Positions 25,501 to 35,600 of a stretch of DNA of 53,056 nt are shown here, piece by piece; position 1 is the first letter of the stretch, and each line of letters begins with the position of its first letter. Under the pieces are notes generated by a model. It searched no databases and was not told the origin of the DNA. It saw only the letters and a list, made by a program, of their open reading frames with translations. Source of the stretch: Sulfurimonas sp. Lineage in GTDB: Bacteria > Campylobacterota > Campylobacteria > Campylobacterales > Sulfurimonadaceae. Position numbers and translations under genes: made by a program. Location of the stretch: the NCBI GenBank assembly GCA_028684815.1, contig JAQUFE010000013.1:1-53056 (forward strand), in the 5' to 3' direction.

Positions 25501-28500
25501 CTAAACCAAAATATCCACAGCAGCATTTCCATCAAGTGCAGTTATGATTTTGCTATCTACTCTTATGGCTGAGTCTATTACTACATTTTGAAGCTTTGAG
25601 ATTATGGTGATTTTTAGCTCTCTATTTCCAGGATTTTGTCTGATAAGCGTGTATAACTCTTCTAAAATTGTTGTACTCTCATCTAGTCTTATTGAGAGGT
25701 TTATAGGTTCAAGTACGACTTCGCGAACCTCTTTTTTTACCTTTTTTGTCTCTTTTTTAGCATCTCTAAGCGTCATGATTTTACTCACACCCATTCTTGT
25801 AAACATATCTGTGTGAGTTATTTTTGCTTTAAAAGCTATTGGCTCGCTTAGATCCATTGCTTGGAGCTGCTCTAGTTTATCGCTAAAGAGCATTATCTCT
25901 ATGTTTCCATGAAAGTCCATCAGAGATACTATTGCAAACTGATTACCTTTTTTGGAGGTCTTTTTTACAATCTCTTCTACCTTGCCTATAAAAATAGCAT
26001 GAGAACCATCTTTTATACCACTTATCTCAGAAGATAGAGTGTAGTCTAACTCCTCTAGCTTTTCTCTAAACTCATCAAGAGGATGCCCTGAGACATAAAA
26101 ACCTAAAATCTCTTTTTCAAACTCCAAAATCTCTTTTAAACTATACTCATCAGAGTTAGCTAAAGCAAGTTTTACACTTGTTATCTCCGCATCATCTCCA
26201 AAGAGGCTTCCATGAGCATTTTTCTTAGCCATAGAAGCATCTTTTGCAGTATCTACGATGAGTTCTATCTGGTCAAGTAGCGCCTTTCTTGAGTAACCAT
26301 ATCTATCAAAACCGCCAGCTTTTATGATGGACTCTATAACTCTTTTGTTTACCTTACTCGGCTCAATTCTGTTTACAAAATCCTCTAGGCTTGTATAGTC
26401 TCCATTTTGCATTCTATCCTCTAACATAGACTCAATGGCGGCATTTCCAACACCTTTAATGGCACCAAGACCAAACAAGATAACTTCTCTATCATCTTTA
26501 CTGATGGCAGAAAACTCTAAAAGTGAGTCACAAATATCAGGAGGAGAGAGCTCTATTTGCATCCTCTTTACCTCATCGATATAGCGAACAACTTTATCCA
26601 TGTTGTCTTTGTCAGATGTGAGAAGGGCCGCCATAAATTCGTTTGGATAGTAGGTCTTTAACCATGCCGTTTGAAAAGTTACCATGGCATAAGCCGCGGA
26701 GTGAGACTTGTTAAATCCATATCCAGCAAATTTTTCAATCAAATCAAAAAGTTTTGAAGCTTGTGCGTAGTCGTAACCCTGTTTTTGTGCGCCAGATGCA
26801 AACTCATCGTTATAGGCTGACATATCTGACTTTTTACCCATAGCACGACGGATGATGTCAGAATAACCAAGGCTAAATCCACCAATAGTCTGAACTATCT
26901 GCATAACCTGTTCTTGATATACGATGACTCCATAAGTGTTGCCAAGTATGGCTTGCATCGGCTCAAATGTGTACTCTATAGCCTCTCGTCCATGCTTTCT
27001 CTCTATAAAGCTATCAAGCATACCAGACTCCATAGGTCCTGGTCTATAAAGTGCTAAAACCGCAATAAGGTCTTCAAAACTATCTGGCTTTAGTCTCCTG
27101 TTTAGATCTTGCATACCGCTTGACTCTATCTGAAACATCCCGACAGTATCTCCGCCGCGGATTACATCATAAACCTTAGGATCATTTTCATCTATCTTGT
27201 GCCAATCTATATCTTTGTCATATCTATGTTTTACAAGTTTTATAGCATTGTAAATCACATCAAGAGTCTTAAGTCCAAGGAAGTCAAACTTAATGAGATC
27301 AACATCTTCAAGGTAGTTTAGTGAGTACTGCGTTACAAAAGTATCCTCACCTGATGGCTTATAGATGGGAGTTTTAAACCAAAGCTCTTCATTTGAGATA
27401 ACAACACCAGCCGCATGAATACCAGAGTTTCTCTTTAGACCTTCAAGTTTTTTAGCAAACTCCCAAACTCTTGCCGCATTTGCATCAGAGCCTATAAGTT
27501 CTTGAAGTTTAGGCTCTTTTTGAAAAGCCCCTTTTATGAACTCTCCATTTTTCTCTCTACCATTTAGTGTGATGCCAAGCTCATCTGGAACAAGCTTTGC
27601 CATGTTATCAGCTTGAGAGAGCGGCATATCTAGCACTCTTGCCACATCACGAATCACTCCCTTTGCTAGAAGTGAACCAAAGGTTATGATTTGAGCTACT
27701 TGATTGCGCCCATATTTTTGCACTACATAGTCTATAACTTCACCACGACGAGCTTGCATAAAGTCCATATCTATATCGGGCATACTTATACGCTCAGGAT
27801 TTAAAAATCTCTCAAAGAGCAGGTCATACTTCATAGGGTCTATATCTGTAATATCTAGTGAATACGCCACAAGACTTCCAGCTGCTGAGCCTCGTCCAGG
27901 GCCAACTGCGATGCCCTGCTCTTTTGCAAACTTCACAAAGTCCCAAACTATGAGCATATAACCAGGGAATTTCATAGAGTTTATGATATCCATCTCAAAC
28001 TCTAGTCTCTTCTTATACTCTTCATGTTTTTCTTCTGGGACTATCTTTAGTCTCTCCTCAAGCCCTAGTTTACAACGGTATATAAAATACTCAGCATCCA
28101 TGATATCTTTATCATCAGAGCTTAGTTCAACTCCATCGTTTTTTGCATACTCTGGAGTAAACTTAAAGTTTGGCGGAGTTGGAGTCTTAACTATTGGCTC
28201 GTAATCTTCACACTTATCTACTATCTCTTGCGTATGAGTTATCGCTTCTGGGATATCAGCAAAGAGTCTTGCCATCTGCTGGGGTGATTTTAGGTAAAAC
28301 TCATGCACCGAGTGACGCATCCGATTTGGATCATCATAGAGTTTATTCATCCCGATGCACATAAAAGCCTCATGATACTGTGCATCTCCGGGGTATGTGT
28401 AGTGGGTATCATTTGTGGCTATTATCTTTATGCCTGTCTCTTGTGAGATTTTTAAGATGCTGTCATCTATGTAGAGCTGGTCGCCTATACCGTGACGCAT

Positions 28501-29052
28501 AAGTTCTAAGTAAAAGTCATCTCCAAATATATCTTTGTACTCTAGAGCAACTGCTTTAGCTCCCTCATAACCTAGTGCTCCATTTTTTACATTTCTATCA
28601 TTTGCTAGATTTAGATGCCAATTAACTTCTCCTTGAAGACAAGCAGAGGTACAGATGATACCCTCGCTATGAGATCTAAGCTCATGTTTGTTGATGCGTG
28701 GAAAGTAGTAAAAACCATCTATAAAAGCTTTTGAGGAGAGATACATTAGGTTCTCATATCCCTTTTTATTTTTAGCAAAAAGGCAGATATGAAATCTCTG
28801 TTTTGTGCTCTTATCATCAAGTGTCTCACCATTATGAATATAACCCTCCATACCAATGATGGGCTTAATTCCAGCCTTTTTCATCTGATGGTAGAAGTCA
28901 ATCGCCCCAAACATATTTCCATGATCGGTCATAGCAACAGAAGTCATCCCAAGCTCTTTAACTCTTTTGACCAAGTTTGTTAGTTTGTTTGCACCATCTA
29001 GTAGTGAGTATTCTGTATGAAGATGTAGGTGTGTGAAAGGTTTTGCACTCAA
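25501..29052 (-). CDS. dnaE: DNA polymerase III alpha subunit
   Basis: 1183-residue replicative polymerase subunit. N-terminal PHP domain ('THLHLHTEYSLLDGANKL', 'AMTDHGNMFG'), then the palm with the catalytic 'PDIDMDF' near residue 425, 'GPGRGSAAGSLVAY' before it, and 'YGFNKSHSAAYA' further on. A helix-hairpin-helix region near 830-900 and a C-terminal OB fold ('HAIFIGKVEEIVKKTSKKGNQ' region) complete the DnaE layout. Length is normal for the family. It begins about 100 bases downstream of efp on the same strand. No proofreading exonuclease domain is present, as expected. Confidence 0.97.
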   Translation of the reverse strand: MSAKPFTHLHLHTEYSLLDGANKLTNLVKRVKELGMTSVAMTDHGNMFGAIDFYHQMKKAGIKPIIGMEGYIHNGETLDDKSTKQRFHICLFAKNKKGYENLMYLSSKAFIDGFYYFPRINKHELRSHSEGIICTSACLQGEVNWHLNLANDRNVKNGALGYEGAKAVALEYKDIFGDDFYLELMRHGIGDQLYIDDSILKISQETGIKIIATNDTHYTYPGDAQYHEAFMCIGMNKLYDDPNRMRHSVHEFYLKSPQQMARLFADIPEAITHTQEIVDKCEDYEPIVKTPTPPNFKFTPEYAKNDGVELSSDDKDIMDAEYFIYRCKLGLEERLKIVPEEKHEEYKKRLEFEMDIINSMKFPGYMLIVWDFVKFAKEQGIAVGPGRGSAAGSLVAYSLDITDIDPMKYDLLFERFLNPERISMPDIDMDFMQARRGEVIDYVVQKYGRNQVAQIITFGSLLAKGVIRDVARVLDMPLSQADNMAKLVPDELGITLNGREKNGEFIKGAFQKEPKLQELIGSDANAARVWEFAKKLEGLKRNSGIHAAGVVISNEELWFKTPIYKPSGEDTFVTQYSLNYLEDVDLIKFDFLGLKTLDVIYNAIKLVKHRYDKDIDWHKIDENDPKVYDVIRGGDTVGMFQIESSGMQDLNRRLKPDSFEDLIAVLALYRPGPMESGMLDSFIERKHGREAIEYTFEPMQAILGNTYGVIVYQEQVMQIVQTIGGFSLGYSDIIRRAMGKKSDMSAYNDEFASGAQKQGYDYAQASKLFDLIEKFAGYGFNKSHSAAYAMVTFQTAWLKTYYPNEFMAALLTSDKDNMDKVVRYIDEVKRMQIELSPPDICDSLLEFSAISKDDREVILFGLGAIKGVGNAAIESMLEDRMQNGDYTSLEDFVNRIEPSKVNKRVIESIIKAGGFDRYGYSRKALLDQIELIVDTAKDASMAKKNAHGSLFGDDAEITSVKLALANSDEYSLKEILEFEKEILGFYVSGHPLDEFREKLEELDYTLSSEISGIKDGSHAIFIGKVEEIVKKTSKKGNQFAIVSLMDFHGNIEIMLFSDKLEQLQAMDLSEPIAFKAKITHTDMFTRMGVSKIMTLRDAKKETKKVKKEVREVVLEPINLSIRLDESTTILEELYTLIRQNPGNRELKITIISKLQNVVIDSAIRVDSKIITALDGNAAVDILV

Positions 29053-29155
29053 GATAATTGCCCTTAAAAAGTTTGTATTATTTGAGTGATTATAGTCGGT
29101 TTATCTTAATGTGAAGTAATGCAACTCTTAGCAAAAGCAAGAGCTGCAAAGAAGC

Positions 29156-29722
29156 TTATTTTACTTTTTCTAAGTACTCGCCATCTACTGTGTTTACTCG
29201 TATGAGATCACCTTCTAGTACATGATAAGGGACTTGAACAACTGCGCCAGTTTCAAGAGTTGCTGGCTTTTTACTTCCACTTGAAGTGTCACCTTTGAAG
29301 TTTGGAGGAGTCTCAGTGATGATAAGTTCCATAACTTCAGGAGCCGCAACAGATATAGCATCACCTTTATAAAAGATGATATCCACACTTATGCCATCTT
29401 TAAACCACTTTGCAGCATCATCGCACTGCTCATAAGAGAGACCTAGTTGGTCATAAGTGTCGTTATCCATAAACTGGTACATCTCACCATCATCATAGAG
29501 ATATTGCATAGTTTTATAGTCTATGATTGGAACTTCAAACTTATCTCCAGCGTGAACAGTCTTATCAACTACCTTACCATTTAAAAAACTCTTTGCTTTC
29601 ATGCGAACAAAAGCCGCACCCTTCCCAGGTTTTACGTGTTGAAACTCTACTACTCTACAAGGAACTTCGCCCACTACTAAACGAACACCTTTTTTTATAT
29701 CACCCATCCCGACAGTTGCCAT
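29156..29722 (-). CDS. efp: translation elongation factor P
   Basis: 188-residue EF-P, which rescues ribosomes stalled on polyproline stretches. The N-terminal KOW-like domain holds '[13 protein letters not shown]', whose Lys in PGKG is the usual modification site, followed by two OB domains ('TPPNFKGDT' and '[16 protein letters not shown]'). ATG 29722 was chosen: AAGGAG lies seven bases upstream; a TTG one codon earlier is less well placed. A Lys at the tip suggests EpmA-type beta-lysylation or no modification; no epm gene is in the window. Confidence 0.96.
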   Translation of the reverse strand: MATVGMGDIKKGVRLVVGEVPCRVVEFQHVKPGKGAAFVRMKAKSFLNGKVVDKTVHAGDKFEVPIIDYKTMQYLYDDGEMYQFMDNDTYDQLGLSYEQCDDAAKWFKDGISVDIIFYKGDAISVAAPEVMELIITETPPNFKGDTSSGSKKPATLETGAVVQVPYHVLEGDLIRVNTVDGEYLEKVK

Positions 29723-29820
29723 CAATATTCTCCTTAATGGTGTAATTATTATATTTTAGTGGAACTTTACAATAAAGATGCAAATATCTAGTTTAAGCAT
29801 CATCCTAAGTAGATGAGTGG

Positions 29821-29853
29821 GTTGGGTTGCATCCCAACTTTTACTCGTTTTTT
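29821..29853. other. hairpin with T-run in the efp-efflux intergenic region
   Basis: GTTGGG (29821-29826) pairs with CCCAAC (29833-29838), flanked by GAGT/ACTC and followed on plus by TTTTTTATT. It looks like an intrinsic terminator on the plus strand although no plus-strand gene ends here; it may be left from a lost gene. Confidence 0.4.
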
Positions 29854-29881
29854 ATTGGTTTTAACCCTATCTTTCTTTTCT

Positions 29882-29958
29882 CACTCCCATGCTCTGCGTT
29901 GGAGTGTATAGTTGATTTTCGTAGTGTTTATATGCATTCCCACGCGGAGCGGTGGGAA
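29882..29958. repeat. pair of REP-like palindromes
   Basis: Two related hairpins: CACTCCCATGCTCTGCG then TTGGAGTG (29882-29906), and ATTCCCACGCGGAGCGGTGGG (29936-29956 region). They resemble, in opposite orientation, the widespread dispersed palindrome built on TTCCCACGCTCTGCGTGGGAA. The family recollection is from memory. The rest of the 348-base gap 29723-30070 holds a hairpin and the efflux promoter but no gene. Confidence 0.5.
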
Positions 29959-30006
29959 CGAGAGTAAAGCAATGGGAGTTCTCGATTCCAAGATAGTGCA
30001 ACAAAT

Positions 30007-30027
30007 TTACTACACGATTACTACACG
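30007..30027 (+). promoter_or_regulatory. 11-bp-spaced direct repeat, candidate response-regulator site
   Basis: TTACTACACG occurs at 30007-30016 and again at 30018-30027, an 11-bp period typical of OmpR/PhoB-family dimer sites. It covers the -35 position of an extended -10 (TG-TATACT, 30036-30043), so a bound regulator could activate the efflux operon that starts at 30071 and encodes an OmpR-type regulator at 35697. Confidence 0.6.
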
Positions 30028-30035
30028 CGTAAAAA

Positions 30036-30043
30036 TGTATACT
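30036..30043 (+). promoter_or_regulatory. extended -10 of the metal efflux operon
   Basis: TG followed by TATACT, with no recognisable -35 hexamer at the right distance; instead the direct repeat at 30007-30027 occupies that place. This suits an activator-dependent promoter. Transcription would start near 30050. Confidence 0.45.
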
Positions 30044-30070
30044 CTTAAAAATAAGAAAAATGGAGACAAA

Positions 30071-30487
30071 ATGAAAAAGAGTTTAATTGGTTTGCTTGTG
30101 ATTTCAAGCTTGGCGTTTGGTGCTGGTTTTATGAGTATGGTTGATACAAAAGATTTACATATCATGCTTTCAAGTGAGAAGGTTTTAAGCCAAGGTGATA
30201 ACAAGATAATAGTGGAATTAAACCGTGATGGACATGGTGGAGATGTTGTAGTTGCAAAGGATGTTCGCATCAAGTTTTTTATGCCTGAGATGCCAGGTAT
30301 GCCATATATGGAGTCAAAAGACATCTGTAAAAAAGTAGGTTCTAACTTTGAGTGTAACATCAACTTCTCGATGAACGGAACATGGCAGTATCAAATCTTT
30401 ATCAAAGATGATAAGGGTGTTGATTATAAAGAGAGAGGGAGTGTGAACTTAGGTCAAGCTTCAGATCACTCTCACCATAACCACTAG
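30071..30487 (+). CDS. YtkA/FixH-like periplasmic protein, Met/His-rich
   Basis: 138 residues from ATG 30071, preceded by TGGAGA; a longer reading frame upstream runs through the promoter and is rejected. Signal peptide MKKSLIGLLVISSLAFGAG, then a single Ig-like YtkA domain with a Met-rich loop 'FFMPEMPGMPYMES' near residues 74-88, two Cys ('ICKKVGSNFEC') and a His tail 'SDHSHHNH'. The Met and His clusters suggest binding of Cu(I)/Ag(I) in the periplasm. It opens a six-gene operon with a CusCBA-type pump and sits where a CusF metallochaperone would be expected, nine bases ahead of the outer-membrane factor. Metal binding is inferred. Confidence 0.75.
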   Translation: MKKSLIGLLVISSLAFGAGFMSMVDTKDLHIMLSSEKVLSQGDNKIIVELNRDGHGGDVVVAKDVRIKFFMPEMPGMPYMESKDICKKVGSNFECNINFSMNGTWQYQIFIKDDKGVDYKERGSVNLGQASDHSHHNH

Positions 30488-30496
30488 GATATAAAG

Positions 30497-31675
30497 ATGA
30501 AAATGCTAAAATTTTTACTACTACCGCTTTTATGTTTTGGACTTGAATTTGATGAGATGATGGAAGATGCACTCATGAAATCGCCTCAAATTTTGGCAAA
30601 GTATGAAAAAGTTTTAGCATCTAGGCACTCTGTAGATGCAGAGGCTGTTTATAAAAACCCTATCATCACTCTTGGCATCAATGATATGCCACTAAATAGC
30701 AACTTCTTTAAAAGAGATATAGACTCTATGCAAAACCAATTCATCGCAATATCACAAGAGTTTGAGACCTTTGGAAAGTTAGGTTTAAAAGAGTCAATGC
30801 TTAGAGTTGATACTCTTATCTTAGAGTATGAGCTAGAAGATTTGAGGGTTGTGCTATATAAAAAAATCGCTCTTTTGGTTGAAGAGATATATGCAAAAAA
30901 AGACATTTTGCAAATAGTTGAACAAAAGAGAGAGAACCTAGAAGTTCTTCTTAACTACTATGAGAGAAGTGTAAGCCTTAGTGATTCCCTTAAAGCTAGT
31001 GTCGAGCTTAGCCGAAAAATCTTTGAGCTTGAAGATGAGAGTTTTAAACTCAAAGATGAGTTAGCTTCGCTAAAGCATGAGTTTAAATACCTCTCTTCAC
31101 AAGAGTTTACAAATATTAGTCGTGCCAAAATTGATGATGATTTTAGAGATGATGGCTTAAAAAACTCTCCTGCATCTAAAGTCTTAGAGCTTCGTACAAA
31201 ACGATTTGAACTTCAAAGCAAGTTAGAGCAAAGAGAAAAGTACTCAAATGTAACTCTAAGTATGAGCTATAACAATCGTCAAAATTTTGATGACTATCTC
31301 TCCTTTTCTACCTCTTTTGCACTTCCTATATATGGAACTGAAGATGCAAAGGTAAGAGTTGCAAAAGCAGGAGCCGCGGAGGCTCTGCAAATACAGAGTG
31401 ATTTTCACAAAAGTAGAGTTAGTCTCTTTCACAAGAGTCAAAAAAGAGTAGAGTATCTCAAAAAAAGACTCCACAGCCTTGAGGATTTAAAACAGCGTTA
31501 CGCTGAGTTAGAAACTTACGAAAACTCAAATATCTCAAACGCTATAACACTAGAGAAAAAAGTAGAAAATCAAAACTTGATTCTAGAGTTAAAGGTGCAA
31601 AAACTAAGATATGAGCTTGACATAAAGAAAGCCGAGCTTGAGCTTTACTACATCACAAAAGAGAGTCTATCATGA
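30497..31675 (+). CDS. TolC-family outer-membrane factor of a metal RND pump
   Basis: 392-residue outer-membrane channel (CusC/CzcC type). Signal peptide MKMLKFLLLPLLCFGLEF, then long amphipathic helices and short barrel strands, with 'KNPIITLGINDMPLN' and 'NVTLSMSYNNRQNFDDY' marking the two OEP halves. It lacks a lipobox Cys, unlike CusC. Its stop overlaps the adaptor start by four bases. It is the exit duct of the tripartite pump encoded by the next two genes. Confidence 0.85.
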   Translation: MKMLKFLLLPLLCFGLEFDEMMEDALMKSPQILAKYEKVLASRHSVDAEAVYKNPIITLGINDMPLNSNFFKRDIDSMQNQFIAISQEFETFGKLGLKESMLRVDTLILEYELEDLRVVLYKKIALLVEEIYAKKDILQIVEQKRENLEVLLNYYERSVSLSDSLKASVELSRKIFELEDESFKLKDELASLKHEFKYLSSQEFTNISRAKIDDDFRDDGLKNSPASKVLELRTKRFELQSKLEQREKYSNVTLSMSYNNRQNFDDYLSFSTSFALPIYGTEDAKVRVAKAGAAEALQIQSDFHKSRVSLFHKSQKRVEYLKKRLHSLEDLKQRYAELETYENSNISNAITLEKKVENQNLILELKVQKLRYELDIKKAELELYYITKESLS

Positions 31676-32634
31676 AGAGCATAATTTTAATACTTTTTTT
31701 AGTTTTTACTTCAAATGCTAAAACATTTGAGCAAGCTTTTAACATAAAAACTACAAAAGCAAAATTTCAAACCAAGAGAGTGACAAACAGCTACTACGCT
31801 ACGACTTCTTATGATGAGAGTCGCATCTATGAAGTAAGTCTAAGATTTGATGGCTTTATAGAGACACTATATGCAGATGAGCTTTACAGGAGTTTTAAAG
31901 CGGGTGATAAGCTCTTTGATATCTATTCAGAAGAGATATTTACCTTAAAAAATGAGCTTAATTCAGCTCGTGATTTTAAAAAAATCAAAGATACTATTTT
32001 GCAAAAACTAAGACTCTATGAGCTTGATAGTGAAGCCATAAGCTCTAAAGGTGACACTATCTCAATTAAGAGTAAATTTAGCGGTTTAATTATAGAGAAA
32101 AACCTCTATAAAGGCTCTTTTGTTAAAGCTGGTTCTTCTCTTTTTAAGATTGTAGATAGCTCAAAGATGTGGGTAATCGCTAAGGTTTACCAAAAAGACA
32201 TGGCCTTTGTTAAAGAGGGTATGAGTGTGAGTGTAAATATCGAGGGCTTAAATGCGCCAATAGATGCAAAGGTAAGCAAAATCTATCCAAAGATAAACAA
32301 AGAAGATTTGAGCTTTGATGTAAGAGTTGATTTAGATAACAAAGATGCAAAGATATTTCCCGATATGTTTGCAAAAGTGCACATATCTAAAGATATAAAA
32401 GAGGCTCTAACACTTCCAAAAGAGGCAATTATAAAAAGAGATGGCAAACTATATGTCTTTACAAAAGTATCCAAAACAGAGTATGAGCCACAAGAGGTAG
32501 ATGCTAAGTATATGGGCGGATATTATGAGATATTTAGCGGAGTTAATGAAAACACTGAAGTTGTTGTAAACGCTCTATTTTTACTAGATAGTGATGCGCA
32601 GACAAACGGATACTATATGAGTGAGGAGTGGTAA
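31672..32634 (+). CDS. periplasmic adaptor of a metal RND pump (CusB-like)
   Basis: 320-residue membrane fusion protein with signal peptide MKSIILILFLVFTSNAKTF, a beta-barrel/lipoyl region 'YEVSLRFDGFIETLYADE', a short helical hairpin and 'SKFSGLIIEKNLYKGSFVKAG', then 'KMWVIAKVYQKDMAFVKEG' and 'LPKEAIIKRDGKLYVF', which follow CusB/CzcB. The N-terminal Met cluster that binds Cu(I) in E. coli CusB is not present, so the YtkA-like protein may deliver metal. It overlaps the preceding gene by four bases and is separated from the RND gene by three. Confidence 0.85.
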   Translation: MKSIILILFLVFTSNAKTFEQAFNIKTTKAKFQTKRVTNSYYATTSYDESRIYEVSLRFDGFIETLYADELYRSFKAGDKLFDIYSEEIFTLKNELNSARDFKKIKDTILQKLRLYELDSEAISSKGDTISIKSKFSGLIIEKNLYKGSFVKAGSSLFKIVDSSKMWVIAKVYQKDMAFVKEGMSVSVNIEGLNAPIDAKVSKIYPKINKEDLSFDVRVDLDNKDAKIFPDMFAKVHISKDIKEALTLPKEAIIKRDGKLYVFTKVSKTEYEPQEVDAKYMGGYYEIFSGVNENTEVVVNALFLLDSDAQTNGYYMSEEW

Positions 32635-32637
32635 CAG

Positions 32638-35600
32638 ATGGTTGAAAAAGTCATAGATTTTAGTTCTAAAAATATCTTTTTAGTTCTTCTTATATCGGTT
32701 TTACTAACTACCCTAAGTCTTATAAGCATCAAAAATCTATCTCTTGATGCTCTTCCAGACCTGTCTCCTCCGCAAGTGATTTTGCAAGTCTCATACAAGG
32801 GACAATCTCCAAAAATCATAGAAGAGCAAGTCTCATATCCGCTCATCAGCTCACTTATGTCGCTTCCAAATATCAAAACCATAAGAGCTATGAGTAGCTT
32901 TGAGAGTGGTCTTATCTACATTATCTTTAAAGATAACACAGATATCTACGATGCAAGAAGTAGAATCCTAGAGCAACTCTCATCTCTTATACCAAATCTT
33001 CCAAGTGATGCAAAGGTTAGTATGGGTCCAGATGCTACTGGAGTTGGTTGGGCTTATCAGTATGTTTTAAAGTCTGATAAACTAAATCTCTCAGAACTTA
33101 GAGATTATCAAGATTATTACTTAAAATATGGTCTTTTAGCAGTTGATGGAGTTAGTGAAGTAGCAGCCGTTGGTGGTTTTGTGAAGAGTTATCAGCTCTT
33201 AGTTGATCAAGATAAGATGGTAAAACATAATATTGGCATCTCTGAGATTATAGATGCACTAAAGAGCAACAACCAAGATATAGGCGGTGGCGTACTTTTA
33301 GAAAATGGATATGAGAATATCATTCAAGCTCGTGGATATGCAAAGAGCATGGCTGACTTAGAAAACATCACGCTTAAAGTTGATGGTGTTTTACCACTAA
33401 AACTAAAAGATATTGCAGAGCTTTCACAGATGCCAGAGCCTCGTCGTGGAGTGGCTGACTTTAATGGTGAGGGCGAAGTTGTAGGCGGAATAGTTCTAGT
33501 TAGATATAAAGAAAACACCTACGAAGTCTTGCAAAAAATTAAAGCAAAAATAGCAACGCTTCAAAGTGAAGATGTAGAGATTGTGACCGCTTATGATAGA
33601 AGCAAACTCATAGATAGAGCCATCGATACTCTAAAGCGAACACTTATAGAAGAGTCCATCATTGTTATCATCATCATTGCTCTCTTTTTGTTTCATGCAA
33701 GAAGCGCTCTTATTGTCATTATCGTACTTCCTCTAACTGTGCTTTTTAGCTTTGGACTTATGAGTTTTTTCAACATTGGCTCAAATATTATGAGTTTAGG
33801 AGGTATCGCCATTGCCATTGGTGCGATGGTAGATGCTTCTATCGTGATGATAGAGAATGCTCACAAGCATCTAAGTAAGAGTGATGGCTCAAAAAGCACA
33901 AAAGAGATAATCATAGAGTCTTCAAAACAGGTTGGACGACCTATATTTTTTGCGCTTATGCTTATAGTAGTCTCATTTTTGCCAATCTTTGCACTTGAAG
34001 GTCAAGAAGCAAGACTTTTCTCGCCTTTAGCTTTTACTAAGACTTTTGCGATGCTTGTAGGTGCATTTCTATCCATCACACTTGTTCCAGTTTTAATGCT
34101 CTTTTTCATTAAAGGAGAGATAAAAGATGAACACCACAACCCGATAAATAGGTTTTTCATCTCCATCTATATGCCTTTGTTAAAGTTAGCACTAAGATTT
34201 AAGTACATTATTTTGGCTCTTAGTGTTGTTGGAGTGGTCTATATTTTCCCACTCTACTATGCTCAAAAGTGGGAGTTTATGCCAGTACTTAATGAGCAGG
34301 ATTTTATGTATATGCCCGTTACTCCTTATGGCATCAGCGTAGAACTTGCAAAAGATCTAACACATGAGACAAGTAAAATCATCAAGAGTTTTCCAGAAGT
34401 AGATACTGTTTTTGCAAAAGCTGGGCGAGCTGATAGCTCAACTGACCCTGCCCCACTCGCTATGATAGAGACAATCATCACATTTAAGGATAAATCTCTT
34501 TGGAGAGAGGGCATGACTTATGAGAGACTTATGAGTGACATGGACAAAGCACTTCAGATAAAAGGACTTATAAACTCATGGACTTACCCTATAAGAGGTA
34601 GGATTGATATGCTTTTAACAGGAATCAGAACACCTCTTGGCATCAAGCTCTACGGAGATGATAATGGAGTCTTAGAAGAGCTTGCATCTAAGATAGAGCA
34701 GAAACTAAAAGCCTTAGATCTCACTCAAAATATCTCCGCAGATAAGTCAAACAGCGGATACTTTTTAAACATAGATATAAAGCAAGATGCCCTCTCTCGT
34801 TATGGTCTTAGTAAAAAAGAGATTTTAGATACTCTCTCTTTTGGAGTTGGAGGGATTGGAGTTGGCACCTTTGTTGATGGGCTAAAGAGACACTCTGTTT
34901 CTATGAGGATAGATGCCCAGCAGAGAGATAGTATTGAGAGTATAAGAGAGTTAAAGGTAAAGACAAAACTTGGATTTTTGCCTCTAAATATCTTTGCAGA
35001 TATAGAGTTTAGTGAGGGTGCTAGTGTTATAAAGAGTGAAAAAGGCATGAAGGTCTCATTTATCTATATCACTCCAAAGAGTGGAGTAAGCTCAGAAGAG
35101 TATAAAAACGCTGCAAAAGAGATTATCAAAGATATGGAGTTTCCTTCTTCTTACTACTATGAGTTTGCAGGAGAGAGTGAGTATTTAGAATCAGCAAAAG
35201 AGAGGCTAACGCTTATAATTCCCATAGTTGTGCTTGCCATCTTTGTTCTTATTTATTTCGCTCTAAGAGATTTGACAAACTCTTTGATAGTCTTTTTTAC
35301 TCTTCCTTTTGCGATTCTTGGAGGACTGCTATATATTGACTATCTAGGATTTAATCTCTCTGTAGCTTTAGTGGTTGGATTTTTAGCCCTTTTAGGAATT
35401 GCCGCGGAGACTGCTATTGTTATGATTATCTATCTGCAAGAAGCAGTAAATGAAAAGAGTTCGAGCTTTAAAGATGCCATCATTAGAGGTTCAGCTCTTA
35501 GGCTTCGTCCAAAACTTATGACAGTTTTCTCCATACTTGGCGGACTTATCCCCATTATGTATATAGATGGAGTTGGAAGTGAAGTGATGCAGAGGATTGC

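Noticed and set aside
29912..30070. 53-codon N-terminal extension of the YtkA-like protein
   Set aside because: It crosses a REP-like hairpin, the direct repeat and the -10 element, and the true signal peptide starts at 30071 with its own Shine-Dalgarno.
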